Shown one piece after another: positions 1 through 7,722 of a stretch of 38,894 bases of DNA. Below the pieces are notes generated by a model. It ran no database searches. It saw only the letters and a program-made list of their open reading frames with translations, and was not told the DNA's origin. The position numbers and the translations under genes are program-made. This stretch comes from Pseudomonas sp. N40(2020) (GTDB lineage: Bacteria; Pseudomonadota; Gammaproteobacteria; Pseudomonadales; Pseudomonadaceae): positions 1 to 38,894 of the forward strand of contig NZ_JACSZV010000052.1 in assembly GCF_014472415.1 (NCBI RefSeq), read 5' to 3'. The number at the start of each line of letters is the position of its first letter. Position 1 is the first letter of the stretch.

Positions 1-6
1 GCTTCA

Positions 7-85
7 TGTAGGAGCTGCCGAAGGCTGCGATCTTTTGATTTTGTTTTTGAAGATCAAAAGATCGCAGCCTTCGGCAGCTCCTACA
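7..85. repeat. REPIN, GTAGGAGCTGCCGAAGGC class
   Basis: Two inverted copies of a 33-base REP unit (7-39 and 53-85) separated by 13 bases form a near-perfect hairpin. The unit reads GTAGGAGCTGCCGAAGGC and then a GATCTTTTGAT tail. The same unit recurs at 10221-10305 (paired), 14490-14522 (single) and 38860-38894 (cut by the window end). It lies just upstream of the flgB promoter region and could act as a transcription or mRNA boundary for the gene to its left. Confidence 0.9.
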
Positions 86-207
86 GGGCAAGGGCAGGGC
101 TGAGAGCGGCAGAAAAGCGGCATCTGGCGGAAACCGGTTGCCGCTTTTCTGGCATTGCCGCTTTGCCGATGCCCGGCAAAGCCCCGGTTTACGGGGACTT
201 CTCGCAT

Positions 208-223
208 TGGCACGCCGCTTGCT
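208..223 (+). promoter_or_regulatory. sigma-54 (-24/-12) promoter of flgBCDE
   Basis: The sequence TGGCACG-CCGC-TTGCT matches the sigma-54 consensus TGGCACG-N4-TTGCW exactly, with correct GG-to-GC spacing. The predicted start is near 234, about 32 bases before the flgB ATG. In Pseudomonas, the rod/hook operons are RpoN-dependent and driven by the flagellar enhancer-binding proteins FleQ/FleR. That assignment is from family knowledge. The element itself is visible. Confidence 0.88.
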
Positions 224-265
224 AAAGCTCAGTTACGAAAAACCGGTCATCCGAAGGTTCCCGAC

Positions 266-676
266 ATGAGCATCAGCTTCGATAAAGCGCTCGGCATTCA
301 CGAAAAAGCCCTGGGCTTCCGCGCCCAGCGTGCCGAAGTCCTGGCCAACAACATCGCCAACGCCGATACCCCGAACTACAAGGCGCGGGATCTGGAATTC
401 TCCAAAGTGCTCGAAGCACAGACCGAGAAAACCAAGAGCGGTGGCACGTTTGCCCTGAACATGACCAACAGCCGTCACATCGAGGCTGAAGGACTGGGCA
501 ACGGCGACGAGTCGCTGATGTATCGCACGCCGATGCAACCGTCGATCGACCAGAACACCGTGGATGCACAACTGGAACAGTCCAATTACGCGGAAAATGC
601 CGTCGGCTTCCAGGCCAGCTTCACGCTGCTCAACAGCAAATTCAAAGGGCTGGTATCAGCCCTGCGCGGAGAGTAA
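266..676 (+). CDS. flgB: Flagellar basal-body proximal rod protein FlgB
   Basis: This 136-residue protein is one of the rod subunits that connect the MS ring to the hook across the periplasm. The N-terminus (residues about 5-45) carries the rod/hook motif with LANNIANADTPNYKARDL, and the C-terminus ends in the coiled-coil-forming segment ENAVGFQASFTLLNSKFKGL. The frame is open further upstream, but the ATG at 266 gives the family-typical start MSISFDKALG and length, with GAAGG before it. It is the first gene of flgBCDE; flgC starts 4 bases after its stop, indicating translational coupling. Transcription probably comes from the sigma-54 promoter at 208-223. Confidence 0.95.
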   Translation: MSISFDKALGIHEKALGFRAQRAEVLANNIANADTPNYKARDLEFSKVLEAQTEKTKSGGTFALNMTNSRHIEAEGLGNGDESLMYRTPMQPSIDQNTVDAQLEQSNYAENAVGFQASFTLLNSKFKGLVSALRGE

Positions 677-679
677 TCC

Positions 680-1123
680 ATGTCCCTGTCCAGCGTTTTC
701 AACATTGCCGGTAGCGGCATGAGCGCACAAACCACGCGTCTGAACACCGTGGCTTCGAACATCGCCAACGCCGAAACCGTCTCTTCGAGCATCGACCAGA
801 CCTACCGCGCCCGTCACCCGGTGTTCGCCACCATGTTCCAGGGTGGCCAGAACAGCGGCAGCAACTCGCTGTTCCAGAGCCAGGATGCGGCCGGTCAAGG
901 CGTGCAGGTACTCGGTGTGGTCGAAGACCAGAGCAACCTCGAAGCGCGTTACGAGCCGAACCATCCGGCCGCTGACGGCAAAGGCTACGTCTACTACCCG
1001 AACGTCAACGTGGTGGAAGAAATGGCTGACATGATTTCCGCGAGCCGTTCCTTCCAGACCAACGCCGAAATGATGAACACCGCCAAAACCATGATGCAGA
1101 AGGTACTGACCCTCGGTCAGTAA
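680..1123 (+). CDS. flgC: Flagellar basal-body rod protein FlgC
   Basis: FlgC (147 residues) is a proximal rod subunit exported by the flagellar type III apparatus. The N-terminus has the conserved SGMSAQTTRLNTVASNIANAE motif (residues about 12-35). The middle includes YEPNHPAADGKGYVYYPNVN, and the C-terminal helix contains ISASRSFQTNAEMMNTAKTM, all standard FlgC signatures. Length agrees with the family. It begins 3 bases after the flgB stop, with GGAGAG of the flgB tail acting as ribosome binding site, and is followed 15 bases later by flgD. Confidence 0.96.
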   Translation: MSLSSVFNIAGSGMSAQTTRLNTVASNIANAETVSSSIDQTYRARHPVFATMFQGGQNSGSNSLFQSQDAAGQGVQVLGVVEDQSNLEARYEPNHPAADGKGYVYYPNVNVVEEMADMISASRSFQTNAEMMNTAKTMMQKVLTLGQ

Positions 1124-1138
1124 TAAGGGGCGACTGCC

Positions 1139-1858
1139 ATGAGTGTTTCCGATTCCACCAGCGGCGTAAGCATCAAAGACGTTCTGGCCAATTCTTCGGT
1201 CAAGACCGGGACGACCACTGATGGTCTGGCTGCGGCCACCAACAGCGCCACCGGCAAGCAGGCTTTGGGCAAAGATGCCTTCCTGCAACTGCTGGTCACC
1301 CAACTGAAGAACCAGAACCCGCTTGATCCGCAGGACAACAGCGAGTTCGTCGCTCAGTTGGCGCAGTTCAGCAGCCTGGAAGGCATCACCACGCTGAACG
1401 ACACCGTCACCGGCATTGCCGGCAACTACAACTCCTCGCAAGCATTGCAGGCGTCGTCGCTGGTTGGCCGTTCGGTCATCGCGCAGACCGACAAGGCTGT
1501 AGTCGACACCAGCAAAAGCCTCAACGGCACCGTGGTGGTTCCGGCCTCCGGCGCAGTTTCGCTCTCGATCAAAGATGCCGATGGCAAAGTCGTGCGCACC
1601 ATCGACATGGGCACCCAGAACGCCGGCAACGCCAGCTTCATCTGGGATGGCAAGGACGCTTCCGGTGCGGTCGCGAAGGCGGGCACTTACACGTTCACCG
1701 CCAGCGCCACTTACGACGGCAAGGCCACTTCGCTGGTGACTTACCTGCCAGCGACCGTCAACAGCGTGACCATCAGCCAGACCGGCGGTGAGTTGATGCT
1801 GAACCTGGCGGGCCTGGGCAGCGTTGCGCTGTCCAAAGTACAAACCATTGGTATATAG
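1139..1858 (+). CDS. flgD: Flagellar hook-capping protein FlgD
   Basis: FlgD (239 residues) caps the growing hook and assists FlgE polymerisation; it is discarded when the hook is complete. The conserved N-terminal region (residues about 40-80) shows LGKDAFLQLLVTQLKNQNP and DNSEFVAQLAQFSSLEG. The middle and C-terminal part form the FlgD Ig-like/tudor region, with IWDGKDASGAVAKAGTYTF typical of the insert domain. Position between rod genes and flgE matches its assembly role. The ATG is preceded by AAGGGGCG. Confidence 0.95.
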   Translation: MSVSDSTSGVSIKDVLANSSVKTGTTTDGLAAATNSATGKQALGKDAFLQLLVTQLKNQNPLDPQDNSEFVAQLAQFSSLEGITTLNDTVTGIAGNYNSSQALQASSLVGRSVIAQTDKAVVDTSKSLNGTVVVPASGAVSLSIKDADGKVVRTIDMGTQNAGNASFIWDGKDASGAVAKAGTYTFTASATYDGKATSLVTYLPATVNSVTISQTGGELMLNLAGLGSVALSKVQTIGI

Positions 1859-1888
1859 AGCCGACTAACCGGCACAAAGGAGTGGAAT

Positions 1889-3202
1889 ATGTCTTTCAAT
1901 ATCGGCCTTAGCGGTCTCTATGCTGCCAACAAGCAACTGGACGTGACCGGCAACAACATCGCCAACGTTGCGACCACCGGTTTCAAATCGTCCCGTGCAG
2001 AATTCGAAGACGTGTACTCGGCCACTCGCCTGGGTACCGGTAGCAAAACCGTCGGTAACGGCGTGCGCCTGGCCAACGTTTCCCAGCAGTTCGGCCAGGG
2101 TGATGTGAGCAACACCGGCAACGTGCTGGACATGGGTATCCAGGGCAACGGTTTCTTCATCCTCAGCGACAACGGTTCCCTGAGCTACACCCGTGCCGGT
2201 GCATTCAAGACCGACGCTGAAAACTACGTGGTCGATAACAACGGTAACCGTCTGCAAGGCTATGGCGTCGATGCCAACGGCAAGATCATGACCGGCGTGC
2301 TGACTGACCTGAAGATCGACACGTCGGCCCTCAAGCCGAACGCGACGTCCAAGATCGACCAGACCATGAACCTGAACTCGGAAGACACCAAGCCAACCGT
2401 GGCGCCGTTCAGTCCGACCGATCTGAACAGCTATAACAAGCTGATTTCCACGCCGGTCTATGACACTCAGGGTAACGAGCACCGCATGGATCAGTACTAC
2501 GTGAAAACGGGTACCAATGCCTGGAGCGTCTACACCTACATGGATGGTCGTACCCCATCGGATCCGGCCAACAACACCCTGACACCGATGACCCACGACC
2601 TCACGTTCAACTCTGATGGTTCCATCGCGACCCTGACGGCGGGCGCTGGCTGGACCAAAACCGGCAACACCCTGACCATGAGCGGCTGGATTCCAGGTGT
2701 GGTGACCAACGCGACGACCTCGCCAGTGACCTGGGGGCCGAACGGTTCCGATGCCAACTCGACCGGTATCGCGTTCAACACCGCGTTGACCACGTCCTAT
2801 AACGCTCCGACCGCGCGTACTGCGCAATATCAGGACGGTTATGCGACTGGCCAGATCTCCAGCCTGACCATCGATTCGACCGGTGTGATGACGGCTAACT
2901 TCAGCAACCAGCAGACCAAGGCGATTGGTCAGGTGGCGGTGGCGAGCTTTGCCAACGAGCAGGGTCTGCAGCCGATTGGCGGTACGCGCTGGAAAGAGAC
3001 GTTCGCGTCGGGTGTGGCCGGGGTTGATTCGCCGAAGACCGGTACGCTGGGTTCGATCGTGTCGAACTCGCTGGAAGAGTCGAACGTTAACCTGACCAAT
3101 GAGCTGGTGGATCTGATCAAGGCGCAGAGCAACTATCAGGCGAACGCCAAGACCATCTCCACCCAGAGCACCATCATGCAGACCATCATTCAGATGACTT
3201 GA
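1889..3202 (+). CDS. flgE: Flagellar hook protein FlgE
   Basis: FlgE (437 residues) is the subunit of the hook, the universal joint between rod and filament. The N-terminal D0 segment (GLSGLYAANKQLDVTGNNIA, then ANVATTGFKSSRAEFEDVY) and the C-terminal D0 helix (LEESNVNLTNELVDLIKAQS) are both present and complete. The central region (about 150-350), rich in Thr, Ser and Asn, is the variable exposed D1/D2 part. A good AAGGAG site precedes the ATG. This is the last gene of the operon; a strong terminator follows at 3224-3251. flgF and the later rod/ring genes are not in this window, so they are encoded elsewhere. Confidence 0.96.
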   Translation: MSFNIGLSGLYAANKQLDVTGNNIANVATTGFKSSRAEFEDVYSATRLGTGSKTVGNGVRLANVSQQFGQGDVSNTGNVLDMGIQGNGFFILSDNGSLSYTRAGAFKTDAENYVVDNNGNRLQGYGVDANGKIMTGVLTDLKIDTSALKPNATSKIDQTMNLNSEDTKPTVAPFSPTDLNSYNKLISTPVYDTQGNEHRMDQYYVKTGTNAWSVYTYMDGRTPSDPANNTLTPMTHDLTFNSDGSIATLTAGAGWTKTGNTLTMSGWIPGVVTNATTSPVTWGPNGSDANSTGIAFNTALTTSYNAPTARTAQYQDGYATGQISSLTIDSTGVMTANFSNQQTKAIGQVAVASFANEQGLQPIGGTRWKETFASGVAGVDSPKTGTLGSIVSNSLEESNVNLTNELVDLIKAQSNYQANAKTISTQSTIMQTIIQMT

Positions 3203-3223
3203 TGCTGGTTGGCGCTGCATAAG

Positions 3224-3251
3224 AAGCCCCTCGTCAGAGGGGCTTTTTTTT
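3224..3251 (+). terminator. Rho-independent terminator of flgBCDE
   Basis: A perfect 9-bp stem AAGCCCCTC / GAGGGGCTT with a GTCA loop is followed by a run of eight T residues. It ends 49 bases after the flgE stop codon and closes the flg operon. Confidence 0.95.
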
Positions 3252-3296
3252 GCCTGGTGGAATCAGGATCAAAAGATCTTAAAAGGCAGGCAAAAG

Positions 3297-3334
3297 AAAA
3301 CCCCCGACAATCCAGAGGACTGATCGGGGGTTTT
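3297..3334 (-). terminator. Terminator of nrdA (probably bidirectional)
   Basis: Arms AAAACCCCCGA (3297-3307) and TCGGGGGTTTT (3324-3334) form an 11-bp stem with a 16-base loop. Read on the minus strand it gives a T-rich tail and lies 35 bases past the nrdA stop. It also works as a back-up for flgE on the plus strand. Confidence 0.85.
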
Positions 3335-3368
3335 CAGGTCAGCGCCTTGCGGCGCTCACCGGCTCAGC

Positions 3369-6263
3369 TTATTGGCAAGCTTCGCAATCCGGCTCGTCGA
3401 TGGCGCAAGCCTTTGGCACTGGAGCGGGACCGGCCGGAGCTGCCAGAACCGAATCATCACCATGGTTGCCGCCGCTGGATACAGCGTTCAGCTTGCCGGT
3501 GTTGATGGTCGACTTCTCGGTGCTGGTCGCGGCCAGAGCACGGAGGTAGTAGGTGGTTTTCAGACCACGGTACCAAGCCATGCGGTAGGTCACGTCGAGT
3601 TTCTTGCCCGATGCGCCGGCGATGTACAGGTTCAGCGACTGGGCCTGGTCGATCCACTTCTGACGACGGCTGGCCGCGTCAACGATCCACTTGGTGTCCA
3701 CTTCGAACGCGGTCGCGTAGAGCTCTTTGAGTTCTTGCGGGATGCGCTCGATCTGCTGAACCGAACCGTCGTAGTACTTCAGGTCGTTGATCATGACCGA
3801 GTCCCACAGACCGCGAGCCTTGAGGTCGCGAACCAGGTACGGGTTGATCACGGTGAATTCGCCCGACAGGTTCGATTTCACATACAGGTTCTGGTAGGTC
3901 GGTTCGATCGACTGCGATACGCCAGTGATGTTGGCGATGGTCGCGGTCGGTGCGATGGCCATGATGTTGGAGTTACGAATGCCTTTCTGTACACGGGCGC
4001 GAACCGGTGCCCAGTCCAGGGTTTCGTTCAGGTCAACGTCGATGTACTTCTGGCCGCGTTGCTCGATCAGGATCTGTTGCGAATCCAGCGGCAGGATGCC
4101 TTTGGACCACAGCGAACCGTTGAACGTCTCGTACGCGCCGCGCTCGTCGGCCAGGTCGCAGGAAGCCTGGATCGCGTAGTAGCTGACCGCTTCCATCGAC
4201 TTGTCTGCGAATTCGACGGCAGCGTCGGAGCCGTAGGCGATGTGCTGCAGGTACAGCGCGTCCTGGAAGCCCATGATGCCCAGACCTACCGGACGGTGAC
4301 GGAAGTTGGAGTTCTTCGCTTGCGGCACCGAGTAGTAGTTGATGTCGATCACGTTGTCGAGCATGCGCACGGCGGTGTTCACGGTGCGTTGCAGCTTGGC
4401 GGTGTCCAGCTTGCCGTCGACAATGTGGTTCGGCAGGTTGATCGAGCCCAGGTTGCAAACAGCGATTTCATCCTTGTTGGTGTTCAAGGTGATCTCGGTG
4501 CACAGGTTCGAGCTGTGAACCACGCCGACGTGCTGCTGCGGGCTACGCAGGTTGCACGGGTCTTTGAAAGTCAGCCATGGGTGGCCGGTTTCGAACAGCA
4601 TGGACAGCATTTTGCGCCACAGGTCTTTGGCCTGGATGGTCTTGAACAGCTTGATCTTGCCCGGGTACTCGGACAGCGCTTCGTAGTACTCGTAACGCTC
4701 TTCGAAGGCTTTACCGGTCAGGTCGTGCAGGTCCGGTACTTCGGATGGCGAGAACAGGGTCCACTTGCCGTCATCGAAGACACGCTTCATGAACAGGTCA
4801 GGGATCCAGTTGGCAGTGTTCATGTCGTGGGTACGACGACGATCATCACCGGTGTTTTTACGCAGCTCGATGAACTCTTCGATGTCCATGTGCCAGGTTT
4901 CCAGGTAGGCACACACAGCGCCTTTGCGCTTGCCACCCTGGTTAACGGCTACAGCGGTGTCGTTCACGACTTTCAGGAACGGAACAACGCCTTGCGACTT
5001 GCCGTTGGTGCCTTTGATGTACGAACCCAAAGCACGGACAGGCGTCCAGTCGTTGCCCAGGCCACCGGCGAATTTCGACAGCATGGCGTTGTCGTGGATC
5101 GCGTGGTAGATGCCCGACAGGTCATCCGGAACGGTGGTCAGGTAGCAGCTCGACAGCTGTGGACGCAAGGTGCCGGCGTTGAACAGTGTTGGAGTCGAGG
5201 CCATGTAGTCGAAGGACGACAACAGGTTGTAGAACTCGATCGCACGGTCTTCTTTGTTCTTCTCTTCGATCGCCAGGCCCATGGCCACGCGCATGAAGAA
5301 GATCTGCGGCAGTTCGAAACGCACGCCATCCTTGTGGATGAAGTAACGGTCGTACAGGGTTTGCAGACCCAGGTAGGTGAATTGCTGATCACGCTCGTGG
5401 TTGATCGCCTTGCCCAGTTTTTCCAGGTCGAAGGTGGCCAGCACAGGGTTCAGCAGTTCGAACTCGATACCTTTGGCGATGTAGGCCGGCAGGGCCTTGG
5501 CGTACAGGTCGGCCATTTCGTGATGGGTGGCGCTTTCGGCGACTTCGAGGAAGTTCAGGCCTTCGGCACGCAGGGTGTCCATCAGCAGGCGGGCGGTCAC
5601 GAACGAGTAGTTCGGCTCACGCTCAACCAGGGTACGGGCGGTCATCACCAGAGCGGTGTTGACGTCGGTCAGGGCCACGCCGTCGTACAGGTTTTTCAGG
5701 GTTTCGCGCTGGATCAGGTCGCCGTCGACTTCTTCCAGACCTTCGCAGGCCTCGGTGACGATGGTGTTCAGGCGGCCCATGTCCAGCGGCGCCAGGCTGC
5801 CGTCGGCACGGGTGATGCGGATCGACGGGTGCGCGTTGACCGCTTCTTCGGCCGGCGCGTGGGCAGCGCGTTCTTTCGAACGGCCGTCACGGTAGATCAC
5901 GTAGTCGCGAGCGACTTTCTGCTCGCCGGCACGCATCAGGGCCAGTTCGACCTGGTCCTGGATTTCTTCGATGTGGATGGTGCCGCCCGAAGGCATGCGA
6001 CGCTTGAAGGTCGCGGTGACTTGTTCGGTCAGGCGGGCAACGGTGTCGTGGATTCGCGACGAGGCGGCAGCGGTGCCGCCCTCAACTGCGAGAAACGCTT
6101 TGGTGATAGCGACGGTGATCTTGTCATCGGTGTAAGGAACGACAGTGCCATTGCGCTTGATCACGCGCAGTTGACCAGGCGCGGTAGCTGCCAGATCCGA
6201 ATTCGAATCGGCGGCCTGCGGCAAGGTGCCCTGCGGGTTCTCGCGAGTTGTGTCGGTTTGCAT
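3369..6263 (-). CDS. nrdA: Class Ia ribonucleoside-diphosphate reductase, alpha subunit
   Basis: NrdA (964 residues from the chosen start) reduces NDPs to dNDPs together with the radical-bearing NrdB. Two ATP-cone domains lie at the N-terminus (about 33-125 and 147-240), the duplicated arrangement known in Pseudomonas for dATP feedback inhibition. The barrel carries the active-site cysteines in SSCYLTT, NLCTEI and VCNLGSINL, the tyrosine pair in TTYYLRA, and the C-terminal redox pair CEAC. The ATG at 6263 (MQTDTTREN) matches the Pseudomonas family and has GGAG 10 bases upstream. An in-frame ATG at 6281 lacks a site. No nrdB follows: downstream is the convergent flgE. Confidence 0.97.
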   Translation of the reverse strand: MQTDTTRENPQGTLPQAADSNSDLAATAPGQLRVIKRNGTVVPYTDDKITVAITKAFLAVEGGTAAASSRIHDTVARLTEQVTATFKRRMPSGGTIHIEEIQDQVELALMRAGEQKVARDYVIYRDGRSKERAAHAPAEEAVNAHPSIRITRADGSLAPLDMGRLNTIVTEACEGLEEVDGDLIQRETLKNLYDGVALTDVNTALVMTARTLVEREPNYSFVTARLLMDTLRAEGLNFLEVAESATHHEMADLYAKALPAYIAKGIEFELLNPVLATFDLEKLGKAINHERDQQFTYLGLQTLYDRYFIHKDGVRFELPQIFFMRVAMGLAIEEKNKEDRAIEFYNLLSSFDYMASTPTLFNAGTLRPQLSSCYLTTVPDDLSGIYHAIHDNAMLSKFAGGLGNDWTPVRALGSYIKGTNGKSQGVVPFLKVVNDTAVAVNQGGKRKGAVCAYLETWHMDIEEFIELRKNTGDDRRRTHDMNTANWIPDLFMKRVFDDGKWTLFSPSEVPDLHDLTGKAFEERYEYYEALSEYPGKIKLFKTIQAKDLWRKMLSMLFETGHPWLTFKDPCNLRSPQQHVGVVHSSNLCTEITLNTNKDEIAVCNLGSINLPNHIVDGKLDTAKLQRTVNTAVRMLDNVIDINYYSVPQAKNSNFRHRPVGLGIMGFQDALYLQHIAYGSDAAVEFADKSMEAVSYYAIQASCDLADERGAYETFNGSLWSKGILPLDSQQILIEQRGQKYIDVDLNETLDWAPVRARVQKGIRNSNIMAIAPTATIANITGVSQSIEPTYQNLYVKSNLSGEFTVINPYLVRDLKARGLWDSVMINDLKYYDGSVQQIERIPQELKELYATAFEVDTKWIVDAASRRQKWIDQAQSLNLYIAGASGKKLDVTYRMAWYRGLKTTYYLRALAATSTEKSTINTGKLNAVSSGGNHGDDSVLAAPAGPAPVPKACAIDEPDCEACQ

Positions 6264-6622
6264 GGGGGATTGTCTCCACATTCTCTATGTTTGTTTGGGC
6301 ACCATCATGGTGCTCACCGTTCTGTCCCGAAGCACTACAACCGACGAGCGTCGGCCTAACAACTTCGGAGCAGTAGGAAAAAGGCTACATCGCCGCGTCC
6401 CTGCCGAAGTTTTGGTTGCGAGCCTGCGCTCGAACCGGATTCCTTCCCGGGTGACAGTAATGACTGCAACACCCATACCGTTCTTTGCCATTTGGAGCTA
6501 AAAAAACGGTGCCATCCGCAAGCGCGGTTTGGGCTTCGAAAAACTTGTTTCGTTCAACCCGAAACTTGCCATAAAGCGCTTGAGTTTCAGGTCTGAAATG
6601 TGGTTGGGCGTTTCAGTCGAAA
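6264..6622 (-). promoter_or_regulatory. Long structured 5' leader of nrdA
   Basis: About 360 bases separate the predicted NrdR sites from the nrdA start and contain no credible gene. Several hairpins are visible: GCACCAT-C-ATGGTGC at 6299-6313, CCGACG-AG-CGTCGG at 6341-6354, and a longer arm pair AACTTCGG (from 6360) with CCGAAGTT (to about 6414). There is also a stem around 6451-6476 bounded by GGGTG/CACCC. An A7 tract at 6500-6506 reads as U7 in the transcript. Whether the RNA is regulatory or simply long is not known. Confidence 0.45.
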
Positions 6623-6638
6623 ACCCCATATGTAGGGT
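6623..6638 (-). promoter_or_regulatory. NrdR box 1 upstream of nrdA
   Basis: The 16-mer ACCCCATATGTAGGGT fits the NrdR consensus acaCwAtATaTwGtgt at its most conserved positions (C4, A6, A8, T9, T11, G13). NrdR represses ribonucleotide reductase genes when dATP is high. It pairs with a second box exactly 32 bp away, the three-turn spacing usual for tandem NrdR boxes. Confidence 0.72.
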
Positions 6639-6654
6639 CTCCGTTTTCGCCGTG

Positions 6655-6670
6655 CTACAAGATAATGCGT
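6655..6670 (-). promoter_or_regulatory. NrdR box 2 upstream of nrdA
   Basis: The 16-mer CTACAAGATAATGCGT has the CwA-n-AT core and the wG positions of the NrdR consensus but differs at the second half T. Its start is 32 bp from box 1. The match alone is moderate; the spacing is what makes it convincing. Confidence 0.6.
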
Positions 6671-6697
6671 TTCAGGGGAGGAATGCAACGGACAGCC

Positions 6698-6729
6698 TGT
6701 GGATAAACCTGTGCGTAAATTGTGTAAGA
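6698..6729 (-). promoter_or_regulatory. DnaA box cluster upstream of nrdA
   Basis: TGTGGATAA at 6698-6706 is a perfect DnaA box (TTATCCACA on the minus strand, the nrdA strand). TGTGCGTAA at 6710-6718 and TGTGTAAGA at 6721-6729 are one-mismatch relatives in the same orientation, spaced 12 and 11 bp. In E. coli, DnaA binds upstream of nrdAB and links RNR expression to replication initiation; the same role is inferred here. Confidence 0.6.
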
Positions 6730-6872
6730 AAGCAGGAATTCACGTGTAGGCCGCGAACCCACTGAGCTAGACCGTTTGTCACTGTTCTTTTAACCGGAAA
6801 AACGCTTCAGCGGATTTTTAAGGGCGCGAACCCTATCACAAAAAACCGCCTTGTCCGAACGCATTTACCGAC

Positions 6873-6901
6873 TTGTGTTCTGGCTGTACGCCGTTTATAC
6901 A
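6873..6901 (+). promoter_or_regulatory. Candidate sigma-70 promoter of the RstA-like/RstB-like operon
   Basis: TTGTGT at 6873-6878 and TATACA at 6896-6901 are separated by 17 bases, giving a plausible -35/-10 pair about 98 bases before the GTG start at 7000. The match to consensus is moderate and no operator is evident. Confidence 0.4.
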
Positions 6902-6999
6902 ATCGGCCCATGCGCAGGCATTCTTATCCTCCAGAAAGATGACAAAAAGACCGGAGGATCCCTTCTTTTATTAGTAAACCTGGCAAGCAGAGGTCACCC

Positions 7000-7722
7000 G
7001 TGGAGCAACAAGCCTTTCAGGTATTGATAGTCGAGGACGATCAGCGTCTGGCCGAACTCACTCGCGACTACCTGCAAGCCAATGGATTGCGCGTCGGAAT
7101 CGAAGGCAACGGTGCGCTGGCGGCGGCGCGGATTATCCAGGAACAGCCGGATCTGGTGATCCTTGATCTGATGCTGCCCGGTGAAGATGGTCTGAGCATT
7201 TGCCGCAAGGTGCGTGACCGTTATGACGGCCCCATCCTGATGCTCACCGCGCGCACCGATGACGCCGACCAGATCCAGGGGCTTGATCTCGGCGCCGACG
7301 ATTACGTGTGCAAACCGGTGCGCCCACGGCTGCTGCTGGCGCGGATTCAGGCGTTGCTGCGACGCAGTGACACACCGGAGCCGAGCGCGGAAAAAAGCCG
7401 CCGTCTGCAATTCGGCCCGCTGGTGGTCGACAACGCCTTGCGCGAAGCCTGGTTGAGCGACAACGGCATCGAACTGACCAGCGCCGAGTTCGACCTGCTC
7501 TGGTTGCTGGTGTCCAATGCCGGGCGAATCCTCTCCCGCGAAGAAATCTTCACGGCGTTGCGCGGCATCGGCTACGACGGCCAGGACCGCTCGATCGATG
7601 TACGCATCTCGCGCATCCGCCCGAAGATCGGCGATGACCCTGACCATCCGCGCCTGATCAAGACCATCCGCAGCAAAGGCTATCTGTTCGTCCCTGAAGC
7701 CTGCGTAGACCTGGCGCTGTGA
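7000..7722 (+). CDS. RstA-like OmpR-family response regulator
   Basis: This 240-residue two-component response regulator has a receiver domain at residues 7-118. The acidic pocket is VEDD and the phospho-acceptor is Asp56 in LVILDLMLPG; the switch Lys is in CKPV. An OmpR-type winged-helix DNA-binding domain spans about 138-233 (ELTSAEFDLLWLL, RSIDVRISRIRPKIGDD, GYLF). The start is GTG with AGAGG upstream. It is immediately before nrdA in the opposite orientation, as for PA1157 in P. aeruginosa, and overlaps its sensor gene by 4 bases. The signal and regulon are not visible from sequence. I name it RstA-like by overall type and leave the symbol empty. Confidence 0.9.
   Translation: MEQQAFQVLIVEDDQRLAELTRDYLQANGLRVGIEGNGALAAARIIQEQPDLVILDLMLPGEDGLSICRKVRDRYDGPILMLTARTDDADQIQGLDLGADDYVCKPVRPRLLLARIQALLRRSDTPEPSAEKSRRLQFGPLVVDNALREAWLSDNGIELTSAEFDLLWLLVSNAGRILSREEIFTALRGIGYDGQDRSIDVRISRIRPKIGDDPDHPRLIKTIRSKGYLFVPEACVDLAL

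Noticed and set aside
125..177. Alternative sigma-54 elements upstream of the one at 208-223.
   Set aside because: Two TGGC...TTGC patterns have the GG-to-GC distance 2 bases too long.
3372..6359. A 995-codon open frame on the plus strand opposite nrdA.
   Set aside because: It is the antisense shadow of nrdA caused by GC-rich third positions; nrdA has full-length family motifs, while the antisense product has no recognisable domain and no suitable start signal.
6264..6500. Cobalamin riboswitch before nrdA.
   Set aside because: A GGGAA...CCGGT stretch is suggestive, but the conserved B12-box pattern and adjoining stems are missing; class Ia nrdA is also not the usual B12-controlled gene in Pseudomonas.
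6698..6729. Replication origin suggested by clustered DnaA boxes.
   Set aside because: Only three boxes, no AT-rich unwinding region and no dnaA/dnaN/gyrB context; a promoter site for nrdA explains them better.
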